Below are positions 18,232-26,111 of a DNA stretch of 64,000 nt, in pieces; the first letter of the stretch is position 1, and each line of letters opens with the position of its first letter. The DNA is from Burkholderia ambifaria. Its GTDB lineage: Bacteria > Pseudomonadota > Gammaproteobacteria > Burkholderiales > Burkholderiaceae. The stretch is from contig NZ_LKPJ01000003.1 of assembly GCF_001443045.1 (NCBI RefSeq), positions 287,935 through 351,934 of the forward strand, written 5' to 3'. The position numbers were made by a program, and so were the translations under genes. The notes under the pieces were generated by a model. It made no database searches and was not told the origin of the DNA. It worked only from the letters and a program-made list of their open reading frames with translations.

Positions 18232-18254
18232 TGGTGCGGCTGCAGCACTCGAAT
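18232..18254 (-). repeat. Left attachment-site remnant (att) of the island
   Basis: TGGTGCGGCTGCAGCACTCG and the following AAT match the 3' end of tRNA-Thr at 42466-42489 (TGGTGCCGGCTGCAGGACTC...). There is one missing base and one or two mismatches. It is not an intact tRNA: the sequence beyond it cannot fold into a D or anticodon arm. Confidence 0.65.
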
Positions 18255-18306
18255 CTAGCCGCAAAACCATTGCTACATATGGGTTTCAACAATTTCCATC
18301 CAAAAA

Positions 18307-18327
18307 GTACCAACATCGGTACCAACA
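18307..18327 (+). repeat. Iterated GTACCAACA sites near the left island end
   Basis: GTACCAACA at 18307-18315 and again at 18319-18327, 12 bases apart. A closely related GATACCAAC series stands beside the integrase at the other end. They may be arm-type integrase sites. Confidence 0.35.
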
Positions 18328-18399
18328 AACCTGCTGGCTGCAGGCGTACGACGGCGGACTGAGCTAATCGCTGCATGGTTCCGCCCGCCGCCGAACATA

Positions 18400-20715
18400 C
18401 TAGCTCGTGCCTGATACATCTTTCAAGCGGACGCCCTTGTAAAACACGTAATGTCGCTCTTCCACTCGCGTATAGACAGCCGCGAGTTTCGCTCCAAATT
18501 CGCGAGAACCTAGCTTTTCATAGCCGGGATTTGCCGCGACCCAAGCAAAGTAGTCGTCTAGGAGCGACTTGTGCTGCGATCGCACATCGTCTGCCATAGT
18601 GCGTTCCTCGCGCCACACCTCAAAACTGTCCGCCCGCACACGCTGCTCACTGCCTGCCCGGCGCACTTTGTCTGGCGGCTGCAAGCCGTTCTCAAGATAG
18701 TCGCGCAACCCCACCAGCAGCAGATTGAGGATTCCCGGTAACTGATGCAGCAGCGTCTCCTTCAGATCCGGATCGATTTCATTCTCCGAAAATGTTCGTG
18801 TGAACGGCACGACCGTGATGCGACGCCACAGCGCGGCATCGTCCGCGTTGATCCCCGGCATCTCGTTTGCGATCATGACCAGCGTAAATACGGGCATGAA
18901 CTCGACATCCTCGACATAAAGCGTCCGCGCCGCCACCCGATCCCCGCCCGTCAACTGCTTGACCAGCCCCCCGTTGAGCTTGTGCTTCTTGGTCGGTTCG
19001 TTCACGGTTACAAACCGCTTTCTTTCCAGTTTCACAATCGATGGCGTTGGTCCATCATTCATCGTGCCTTGCACCATGAGCGCTGCGACACCAAGAGTGC
19101 TGGCTAGGCTTCCGAAGATTGCATTCAGCACCTCGACCGTGACAGATTTCCCGTTGCGTCCCGCGCCAAGGAAAATCACAAAAAGATGCTCTTTCGGCTT
19201 ACCCAGCAGCATGCGCCCGCACAAACGCAGGAAGAATCCGATCAGATTGCGGTCGCACTCGAATATCTCGTCAAGAAACGACTCAAACCTCGGGGCACGC
19301 GCTTCAGGGTCAAAAATAACCGCGCTGTTGTTAGGCGCGATCGGTTTGAAGCGGGCCGGAACAAGCTCCCCGCTTAGCAGATTTAGCACACCGTTGGCGA
19401 CGGGAAAGTAGGGATAGTCCGTCGCCTGCAATGCGTCGGACGCCTCAAGCATGAACTCGAGCGCAGCACGACCCAGCAAATCAAGCGATCGGCCATCTCC
19501 TGAATGTTTCGAAACGGCAGTCACCACCGCTAGGTTGCTATCGGTGCCGTGCGCCTTCTGGATCAAGCGATGACAATATGATTCGACAATCGTCCTGAAC
19601 GCAAACGGATCCAGCGCTTCGTAGTGGTCCCCGACCCATCGCAACGCTTGCAGCGTCTGTTTTTCACCGTGCCCCCTGCGCACGACAGTGATATCCGGGT
19701 ACATCTTGCTAGCCAGTAAGCGGCCAAGGTAACGCTCGCCCATCACTTCCTTGGGACCCACTGCCACGCGCCTCCGAAAGCCAGGGTTTGACCAGCCACG
19801 CTCCGCTGCCAGGAAGAAAATCGAATTCGGCGACGCCGACGATCCCGCATCGAAGGAATTCCACGCGACCTGCATGCGCTGCTCATCATAATTGCTTGCC
19901 CGACGCGACCACTCGTCCACCAGCTTGAAGCCGTCGAAGCCAAGGGGAGATGCGGCACCCAGCACCTTGATCCATGTGTCAAACGGCACCGGATCGATGT
20001 ACTGCAAGGCTTCGCGCAGGTCCGCGAGGCGCTGGTGCTTGTCGTCATCGGTCACGACCTTCACGCCCAGTGAGCGCGCCACAGGAATTCGCGCCTGCAG
20101 TGACGCGGCGATCAGATCAACGTCGAACGCAGCGGCCAGTCCGGCAACGTCATACAAACGCTCCGGCTCACACCGCAACAGCTTGACCTCGGTTCCATGT
20201 TTGCGATTGATGAAGCCCGGCAAGCGTATCGCCTGCGTCACATTCGCAAAGCAAACGTCGCCCCCGAAACGGTGCGCGAGCGCGACAGCCATCCTGTTGA
20301 ACGTGTCGTTGGCAACCGGCTGCTTAAAAATCCAGATCACGTGCTGGCGACCACCCGAAGTATTCACCACAATCGACGGCCCAAACAACGATCTCTGCCA
20401 GCGTGAAGGATCCACATCGTAATCAAGATCGACACCGACGGCCCACGAGCCCGTCACGCTACTTTTGGCGAAACCCTCACCATTGGTCATTCCGACAAGC
20501 ATGAATGCTTCCCAGCCGTCGGCCTTCGACGCAGCGAAGTGCTTCTGTTGCTCCGTGAGCGTTCCCCACGTGCTCTCGACCTTGAGCACGCTCTTCCCGT
20601 CCTCGCCACGCAACATCCACTTGATCGTGAACGGCTGGTCCTCGCCATGTACCGCCCGGCATACCACCAGTGCCTCATGAAAGGACGCATCTTTGCCTAG
20701 TTCAATCTTGCTCAT
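18400..20715 (-). CDS. Island replication protein: RepB/AEP-type primase fused to an SF3 (D5-like) helicase
   Basis: A 771-residue P4-alpha-like replicase. The N-terminal region shows an archaeo-eukaryotic/RepB primase pattern: acidic DLDYD about residues 96-100, SGGRQHVIW about 120-128, and RLPGFINRK. A PriCT-2-like segment follows (YIDPVPFDTWIKVLGAASPL, then DEWSRRASNYDEQR). Next come a D5_N region and a superfamily-3 helicase with Walker A GAGRNGKS near residue 517, KRFVTVNEP, and the sensor-like LVMIANEMPGI. ATG 20715 is chosen because AGGACTAGAG precedes it; the open frame upstream has only a TTG. It lies downstream of the AlpA-type gene and next to a repeat-rich candidate origin, as in P4-type elements. 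Such proteins replicate the excised element. Confidence 0.88.
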   Translation of the reverse strand: MSKIELGKDASFHEALVVCRAVHGEDQPFTIKWMLRGEDGKSVLKVESTWGTLTEQQKHFAASKADGWEAFMLVGMTNGEGFAKSSVTGSWAVGVDLDYDVDPSRWQRSLFGPSIVVNTSGGRQHVIWIFKQPVANDTFNRMAVALAHRFGGDVCFANVTQAIRLPGFINRKHGTEVKLLRCEPERLYDVAGLAAAFDVDLIAASLQARIPVARSLGVKVVTDDDKHQRLADLREALQYIDPVPFDTWIKVLGAASPLGFDGFKLVDEWSRRASNYDEQRMQVAWNSFDAGSSASPNSIFFLAAERGWSNPGFRRRVAVGPKEVMGERYLGRLLASKMYPDITVVRRGHGEKQTLQALRWVGDHYEALDPFAFRTIVESYCHRLIQKAHGTDSNLAVVTAVSKHSGDGRSLDLLGRAALEFMLEASDALQATDYPYFPVANGVLNLLSGELVPARFKPIAPNNSAVIFDPEARAPRFESFLDEIFECDRNLIGFFLRLCGRMLLGKPKEHLFVIFLGAGRNGKSVTVEVLNAIFGSLASTLGVAALMVQGTMNDGPTPSIVKLERKRFVTVNEPTKKHKLNGGLVKQLTGGDRVAARTLYVEDVEFMPVFTLVMIANEMPGINADDAALWRRITVVPFTRTFSENEIDPDLKETLLHQLPGILNLLLVGLRDYLENGLQPPDKVRRAGSEQRVRADSFEVWREERTMADDVRSQHKSLLDDYFAWVAANPGYEKLGSREFGAKLAAVYTRVEERHYVFYKGVRLKDVSGTS

Positions 20716-20733
20716 CTCTAGTCCTAGTTGATA

Positions 20734-20896
20734 GGCGTGAGCGATGTGAACATCACTGCTGTTACTTTTTTTTTTGCTTTTCAAAACTCGAAAACAATAA
20801 AAAAGTGACTCACATCGCTCACGCCGAAGTCATGATTTTTTTGCTGGGAAAGAGGCGCGCGGCCGCCACTCCAGCAAACGGGAGTGATGTGAGTGA
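20734..20896. other. Candidate island replication origin or operator region
   Basis: A perfect 16-bp inverted repeat, GGCGTGAGCGATGTGA (20734-20749) and TCACATCGCTCACGCC (20810-20825), flanks a 60-base A/T-rich core with long T and A runs (20765-20804). A further related copy, GTGATGTGAGTGA, is at 20884-20896, and GTGA-ACA-TCAC at 20746-20756. The layout of iterons around an A/T-rich core beside the primase gene suits an origin. An AlpA operator is the other possibility. Confidence 0.5.
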
Positions 20897-20897
20897 T

Positions 20898-21101
20898 TTA
20901 CTGGGCTTCGCTCTCCTTGATGCGATCCTGAATCCAGGCTTGTACTTGGACCTCGGAAAAGAGAGTCTTCCGACCACACTTGATGATGCGCGGGAAGGTC
21001 GGATCGGAAGTGATCCGCTCGTACACGGCAGAACGGCTGAGACAAACCTGTCGGCAAAGCTCGATCAGGTCAATGAGACGATCGATGGTCATGGATGCCA
21101 T
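20898..21101 (-). CDS. AlpA-family excisionase/transcriptional regulator
   Basis: A 67-residue MerR-like/AlpA winged-helix protein (CRQVCLSRSAVYERITSDPTF, then PRIIKCGRKTLFSEVQVQAW). In P4-like elements AlpA activates integrase expression or assists excision. Start ATG 21101 (MASMTIDRLID); ATG 21092 is an alternative. It is upstream of the primase and reads towards the candidate origin. I infer that it sets the excision or replication state of the island. Confidence 0.82.
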   Translation of the reverse strand: MASMTIDRLIDLIELCRQVCLSRSAVYERITSDPTFPRIIKCGRKTLFSEVQVQAWIQDRIKESEAQ

Positions 21102-21433
21102 CCTCAACTTCAAGCAGTTATGTCTTGAATGTCGAAGACGAGGGAAGACGGTCATACGAGATGCCAACCGTCCGGCCTTTAGGAAGGCCCACCAGCGTAA
21201 AGACAAATCGGCTGGTTACCCGGTGCAGTGGGTGCGCTGCGCGTCCTCTACGGTCGTGTTCGCCGAGTGGGAAAACAACCCGCCGGTGATCTCGCGACTA
21301 GCTCAGTCAAACTCTCGCACGAAAGGCTAGTGGGTCACCAACTGCTTCTCGTCCTATGTAACCGGCTGGAAGTGTTGCCAGTATGCACGAAAATCCACGC
21401 GGACACCACGTTGTTCCACCGTTGTACCAAGCC
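21102..21433. other. Intergenic stretch between alpA and the GTPase gene
   Basis: About 330 bases between divergent genes. No gene is supported. It should contain the promoter of alpA-primase on the minus strand. The plus-strand promoter candidate is listed separately. Confidence 0.35.
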
Positions 21434-21462
21434 TTGACGATGTCTGATTTATAAGAGATACT
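21434..21462 (+). promoter_or_regulatory. Candidate sigma-70 promoter for the GTPase-nuclease cassette
   Basis: TTGACG (21434-21439), a 17-base spacer, and GATACT (21457-21462). It lies 38 bases before the start codon of the GTPase-like gene. The surrounding sequence is more A/T-rich than the genes on either side. Confidence 0.45.
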
Positions 21463-21499
21463 TCGCACCGGAACACCCCAGGAACAACGGAGACGAGCC

Positions 21500-23740
21500 A
21501 TGCCGGATACCTTCTATACAGCGAGCCTTAGCCGGACACAGGGCCGGAGCACTTGGGCTATCATTTTCCGGCATCCGAAGCGCACCGACCCGACGACTGG
21601 GAAGACGGGGCTTCGGGTGAGGCAGAGCCTGAAGACTGAGGATGAACAGGAGGCGGCAAAGCTCCGGGACGATATGAATGCCCTGCTTTCCAGCCCGCAC
21701 CTCTGGGACCTCGGAGCGCGCGAGCAGGCGGCCGCCACGCTCGACCCCCGCGTGATTGACGTCTTCTACTATAAGCTCGAAGGCGGCGAGACCGATTTCC
21801 TCGGCTTGCGTGAGACGACTATCGCTTTACCCTCAGCGCAATCGAGCGAATATCGCCGGGCACTTCTGCTCGGCACCACCGGAGCCGGAAAGACGACGCT
21901 GCTGCGTCAAATCATCGGCACCGATCCGACGCGCGAGCGCTTCCCCTCCACTTCCACAGCGAAAACTACTGTTCACGAGACGGAGATCGTCCTAAGCGAA
22001 GGGGCGTTCCGGGCTGTGGTGACATTCTTCCCGATGGAGGACGTTCGCGAACATCTGAAGGAATGCGCGTCAGCGGCAGTCCTCGCCGCCTACCGCGGTG
22101 AGTCCGACGGCGAGCAAATGCGCCGCCTTCTGACCCACGTGAACCAGCGCTTCCGCTTCAACTATGTGCTAGGCAACGGGCTGGTGAAGGAGGTCAGTGA
22201 CTTCGATGACGAACCCGAGGCTGAAGGAACTTCAGACAGCGGAGAGTTGCTCAAGCAGACGAACGCGGTTCTGGCACAGACGCTCGTTGCGCTCAAAGAT
22301 ATCGCGGTCCGGCATGGCGACGAACTGCGACAGGAGCTGAACGCGACAGAGGAGAAAGACCAACGTGTTATCGACGAGCTGTTCGAGGAGGAGTTGGACA
22401 ATCGGACCCGCGACGACGAGGCCTTTCAGCAAGTTGTGGACGCACTGATAGATGAGATCGAGGAGCGCTTCGCGCTGCTCGCCGAGGGAAAGCTTCAGAA
22501 GACCAAGGTCGGCTGGCCATTGAGCTGGACTTGGGAAACAGAAGACCGTGACGCCTTCATCCGCACACTGGCTCGCTTTTCCTCCAACTACGCACCACTC
22601 TTCGGCACGCTGCTAACACCGCTGGTCAACGGCGTTCGTGTCGCCGGACCATTTAAGCCGACGTGGAGCAACGACGTGCCTAAGCTCGTGCTGCTCGACG
22701 GCGAAGGTCTTGGCCACACGCCGCGCTCTATGTCCACGATTTCGACGTCGCTCGCGAAGCGCATCGAGATTGCCGACGCTGTGATCCTCGTCGACAACGC
22801 GACCCAACCGATGTTGGCCGCGCCGGTGTCGGCAATGAAAGAGCTGGTGTCTTCGGGCGCCGCGCCCAAGCTGATCTTCGCCTTCACGCACTTCGATCGG
22901 GTTGAGGGCGACAATCTACCGACTCCCGCAGCGCGGGTACATCACGTCCTCGCCTCCGCAGAGAACGTGCTCGCCTCTATCGGCGAGGATCTCGGGCCGT
23001 TTGCAGAGCGCGCGCTGCGAGCTCGACTGACAAGCGCGCGAGTATTCCTTTCCAGCATCGACGCAAAACTCGATGGTGTGACCACCGACGGACAGCGAAC
23101 TATCAAGCAGATCGACAAACTGCTGGAAATGGTGGACGGCATCGTGGCGCGGCCGAGACCAGCCGACTCGCGTCCCGTCTATGACCGTATGAACCTCGCC
23201 CTCGCGGTAGAACGTGCCGCCGAGATGTTCCGAAACGCTTGGCGGCCCCGGCTCGGCCTGACCGTCAAACAGGGGGTCGAGAAAGAACACTGGACGCGGG
23301 TCAAAGCGCTTAGCCGTCGCCTCGCGACTGGCATCGGGGATGAGTACGACAACTTGAGGCCGGTGGCAGATTTGAAGCTGCAACTCCAGCAGCGCCTCTA
23401 TGTCCTCCTTCAAAACCCCGACTCCTGGTCGGGGCCGGTGCCGAGTGACGATGATAAGCAGCATCTTTACGATGCGATCGCAGAAGAACTAAGCCGCAAG
23501 CTGGTCGAGCTTGCCTCCCGACGCGTCCGCACCGAACGCCAGTCGGAGTGGCGTACCGCGTTCGACGAATCTGGACCGCGCTCGACCTTCCGGCGCGCCG
23601 AGCTAATAGCCGGGCAAATCTACGATCGCGCCGCGCCGATCCCCGACATTGCTGCCTCGCCGGATCGTAACGCGTTCATGCAGGAGGTTGCTGAATCAAC
23701 ACGCGAGGCCGCCGAAGCCGTCGGCGCAAAGCTCCTATAA
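21500..23740 (+). CDS. Large P-loop GTPase-like protein, putative defence component
   Basis: A 746-residue protein of no family I can name. Residues 1-65 (WAIIFRHPKRTDPTTGKTG and then RVRQSL.TEDE) resemble the arm-type DNA-binding fold at the start of tyrosine integrases. A Walker A, GTTGAGKTT, is at 125-133. TSTAKTT at 151-157 could be switch I. LLDGEGLG at 398-405 fits a DxxG (G3) motif after a hydrophobic strand. IFAFTHFD at 459-466 stands where NKxD (G4) is expected, with THFD in its place. About 240 residues, many charged and coiled-coil-like (about 245-335), separate the P-loop from G3, far more than in a small GTPase. Asp in THFD favours guanine binding, but this is inference. It has an upstream GGAG ribosome-binding site. 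A nuclease gene follows 158 bases downstream. Confidence 0.7.
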   Translation: MPDTFYTASLSRTQGRSTWAIIFRHPKRTDPTTGKTGLRVRQSLKTEDEQEAAKLRDDMNALLSSPHLWDLGAREQAAATLDPRVIDVFYYKLEGGETDFLGLRETTIALPSAQSSEYRRALLLGTTGAGKTTLLRQIIGTDPTRERFPSTSTAKTTVHETEIVLSEGAFRAVVTFFPMEDVREHLKECASAAVLAAYRGESDGEQMRRLLTHVNQRFRFNYVLGNGLVKEVSDFDDEPEAEGTSDSGELLKQTNAVLAQTLVALKDIAVRHGDELRQELNATEEKDQRVIDELFEEELDNRTRDDEAFQQVVDALIDEIEERFALLAEGKLQKTKVGWPLSWTWETEDRDAFIRTLARFSSNYAPLFGTLLTPLVNGVRVAGPFKPTWSNDVPKLVLLDGEGLGHTPRSMSTISTSLAKRIEIADAVILVDNATQPMLAAPVSAMKELVSSGAAPKLIFAFTHFDRVEGDNLPTPAARVHHVLASAENVLASIGEDLGPFAERALRARLTSARVFLSSIDAKLDGVTTDGQRTIKQIDKLLEMVDGIVARPRPADSRPVYDRMNLALAVERAAEMFRNAWRPRLGLTVKQGVEKEHWTRVKALSRRLATGIGDEYDNLRPVADLKLQLQQRLYVLLQNPDSWSGPVPSDDDKQHLYDAIAEELSRKLVELASRRVRTERQSEWRTAFDESGPRSTFRRAELIAGQIYDRAAPIPDIAASPDRNAFMQEVAESTREAAEAVGAKLL

Positions 23741-23898
23741 ACGCGAGAGGCGGCATCACCGCGGCGAAGCGGCTGCTTGCAGAGTCCCGCCGTCGTTTCT
23801 AACACTGCAGCGCTACAAAGCTCACAGTTAAGCGCGTCTCGGTCCGCCCATGGTGGGCAGCGTACGCGCCAAAATTCGCGCACTCACGAGAGGAGCCC

Positions 23899-25473
23899 AT
23901 GGACGAACGCGTCGCACGAGTTAAGACATCGCAGGAAGCCCGCCAACTTGCGGAAAATGCACGGGAGAGGGGACGGCCAGACTTGGCGGCCCAAGCGCTG
24001 GAGCGCGCTAGAGAACTCAAGGCCATCGAGGAAGGTTACACAAGCCCGGCGCAACAAGCTATCGCCACGGCGCTCTATGCTTACGAAGAAGAGCAGAGCC
24101 GGCTTAAGGGGCGCCCTTTCCGCGCAAATCGTACTCACCAGATGCTAGTCAAGCACGGAGCGCTGGGCGCGGCGGAACGCATGGTGCTGCACCGACAACC
24201 CTCCAAGGGCTACGAGGTACTTGACGGGGCCGGGCTGCGAGAGCTGAGTTTTGAAGCCATCATCGACCGCTTTCCTGACGAGTTCTCCGCCGTCGCCGTG
24301 GAAGCCGCACGCGCACGACTAAATGGCGAGCCCCTGCCCCGCTCGTTGCTAATCGCCTCATCGTCAAACAACTCCGAGGATGAGTCGAACGACGATATCC
24401 TCGTGCCGGCCGTGCCGGATGGAGAGGCGCTGACCTTTCTGAATGGCTTCCGCAACCCTGACAACTGGTTCTTGGCAAGCTGGCTACCGCGCTACCGCGA
24501 GGTAGTTCTGACCATCGCACGATCCCTGTCCGATGACCGCCCGCAAGATCTGTTCGACATCTTTTGGAAACGCGCCGACAACTCCATCGCCCACGCCGGG
24601 CAAGGCATGCTGAGACACGACATAGTGGATGGAATGCGCGAGGAATTAGTCCAAGTCATTCGCGACATTCACGAGGATGGCAGCCCCGCGAACTTCAAAC
24701 GTATCGTGGAACGCTTTGAAGGCTGGAAGACCGAGAGTCGCATTAGTATGGTGCCACGTCTGCTGATCGCGCGCGCCTTCGCCGGCATACATCCGGACCG
24801 GTACCACACCACAGTGGATGCAAGCAGCCAGAACCAAGCGCTTAGATGGTTCGTCGAGCATACGGGCTTCGTCATGCCGAGCTCCACCGATTGGGCAACG
24901 CGGGCGCAAGTTCTGACGACCCACTTGGACCAAGCCAATATATTCGACGGCGATACCTTGGCCCGCAATATCTTCCCTTGGTTCGTCGTGGATCAGTTGC
25001 GCGGCCGCACTGCGCCCAGCAGCGTTCCACCCGGACACTCGCCGCGCCCAAACACCGCTTTTGCAGACCTCCCGCCGGCTCAGCGCACTATCGCGCTGCG
25101 ACACAACACCATTCAGACGATCTTGTTTGCTCAGTTGACTGCGCAATATGGCGAGGATCGAGTCTGGACCGAATACCCCACTGGAACCGGTGGCTATGCC
25201 GACGCCATCGCCCGGCAACCGGATGGTCGGTGTCATCTATACGAAATCAAGATTGCAGACACCGCCGCCGAGGTAGTGCGACAAGCCATGGGGCAATTGT
25301 TGGAATACGGCTTCCGAGCGGGCGGCTTGGAGCCAGCGAAACTGTATGCGGTCGGAGAACCGGTACTGGACGACGTCACCCGGCGCTTCGTGACACGACT
25401 GCGCGACGACTTCAAGCTGGACATTGACTACTTACAGGTCGTACTGCCTGGCGAGCCAGAAGCCTCACCGTAA
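23899..25473 (+). CDS. PD-(D/E)XK nuclease-domain protein, partner of the GTPase-like protein
   Basis: A 524-residue protein. Residues 1-100 are a helical region (ENARERGRPDLAAQALERAR; AYEEEQSRLKGR; NRTHQMLVKHGALGAAERMV) like the N-termini of some HNH and modification-dependent restriction proteins. The middle (about 190-370; FVEHTGFVMPSSTDW, ARNIFPWFVVDQLRG) resembles accessory regions beside McrB-type enzymes. The C-terminus has a PD-(D/E)XK core: E425 (VWTEYP), D435 (YADAIA), E449 and K451 (YEIKIA), and Q462 with the helix AMGQLLEYGF. GAGAGGAGCCC precedes the ATG. I infer that it cleaves DNA under control of the neighbouring GTPase-like protein, as McrC does with McrB, though the two proteins are not recognisable McrBC. 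Confidence 0.72.
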   Translation: MDERVARVKTSQEARQLAENARERGRPDLAAQALERARELKAIEEGYTSPAQQAIATALYAYEEEQSRLKGRPFRANRTHQMLVKHGALGAAERMVLHRQPSKGYEVLDGAGLRELSFEAIIDRFPDEFSAVAVEAARARLNGEPLPRSLLIASSSNNSEDESNDDILVPAVPDGEALTFLNGFRNPDNWFLASWLPRYREVVLTIARSLSDDRPQDLFDIFWKRADNSIAHAGQGMLRHDIVDGMREELVQVIRDIHEDGSPANFKRIVERFEGWKTESRISMVPRLLIARAFAGIHPDRYHTTVDASSQNQALRWFVEHTGFVMPSSTDWATRAQVLTTHLDQANIFDGDTLARNIFPWFVVDQLRGRTAPSSVPPGHSPRPNTAFADLPPAQRTIALRHNTIQTILFAQLTAQYGEDRVWTEYPTGTGGYADAIARQPDGRCHLYEIKIADTAAEVVRQAMGQLLEYGFRAGGLEPAKLYAVGEPVLDDVTRRFVTRLRDDFKLDIDYLQVVLPGEPEASP

Positions 25474-25818
25474 CGCATCAAAGTCTGCGGTCGTTGCGTC
25501 GCGGCGGAGCGCAGGGTTGCCGACGTTCGGCCTAACCGACGACCGTTGAACATGAAAGCCGCGCGACGGTCGACTACCCACGGTTGCATTTGGCTAATAG
25601 CTATCGCAGCATACGCGGCGCTCGAAACTGGCCAGATCTACGTGTCGCTGGCTGTTGCATAACGGTACGACGCCGTAGCGGAAATTCGGGCGACCCTATT
25701 GCAACAACGAACCGACCAGCATCGGCCACCTCGTCTCGCGGCACATTCACAAGCTTTGTCGATGTTTGACAATCCTTGATACCATCGCCCGAATATCTCA
25801 AAAAGACACGGCGCGCCG
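25474..25818. other. Intergenic stretch between the two defence modules
   Basis: 345 bases with no supported gene. TTGACA occurs near 25765 upstream of the ParD-like gene. The best downstream -10-like hexamer is at a poor spacing (18-19 bases to CGAATA/GAATAT), so a promoter is only possible. Confidence 0.35.
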
Positions 25819-26013
25819 ATGAATGTAAATCTGACCCCCAATCTCGAAGCAATGGTGAAAGCCAAGGTCGCTAGCGGCCTCTACAACAACGCCAGCGAAG
25901 TTGTCCGGGAGGCGCTGAGGTTGATGGCTGCCCGTGACCAACGGAACCTCCCGCCGAATATCGATGCGAGTAGCGGCACGGTCCATGCCCCGAGCGATCC
26001 CGGCTCCGACTGA
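25819..26013 (+). CDS. ParD/CopG-type ribbon-helix-helix protein, no toxin partner
   Basis: A 64-residue protein. It opens with the RHH strand and helices of ParD antitoxins (MNVNLTPNLEAMVKAKVASG, then YNNASEVVREALRLMAAR) and ends in a Pro/Ser/Asp-rich tail (residues 45-64). In a ParDE pair a ParE toxin gene would follow at once or overlap. Instead, 98 bases without a ParE-like frame separate it from the SNF2 helicase gene. RHH proteins of this kind repress their own operon. I infer that it regulates the downstream restriction operon, in the manner of a restriction-modification control protein, or that it is the remains of a toxin-antitoxin pair. Confidence 0.75.
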   Translation: MNVNLTPNLEAMVKAKVASGLYNNASEVVREALRLMAARDQRNLPPNIDASSGTVHAPSDPGSD

Positions 26014-26111
26014 CGGCCCCCCACCTCGAATACGCCATACATGGCCCAGGTTCGGGCTTGGGTCTGCTCGGAGCATCGGGTATAACGGCATCCAAAATAG
26101 CTTTCCACACA

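Noticed and set aside
18228-18300. A possible second tRNA gene at the left island end
   Set aside because: Only the T-arm and acceptor 3' side can be aligned. The sequence beyond does not form D or anticodon arms, so it is an att remnant.
21500-25473. A standard McrBC system
   Set aside because: The first protein lacks AAA+ features (no Walker B/sensor pattern or McrB MNTADRS-like GTP motif) and has DxxG and THFD elements. The nuclease is not recognisably McrC.
25819-26111. A complete ParDE toxin-antitoxin pair
   Set aside because: No ParE-like frame follows. The short frames after it show no RelE/ParE pattern.
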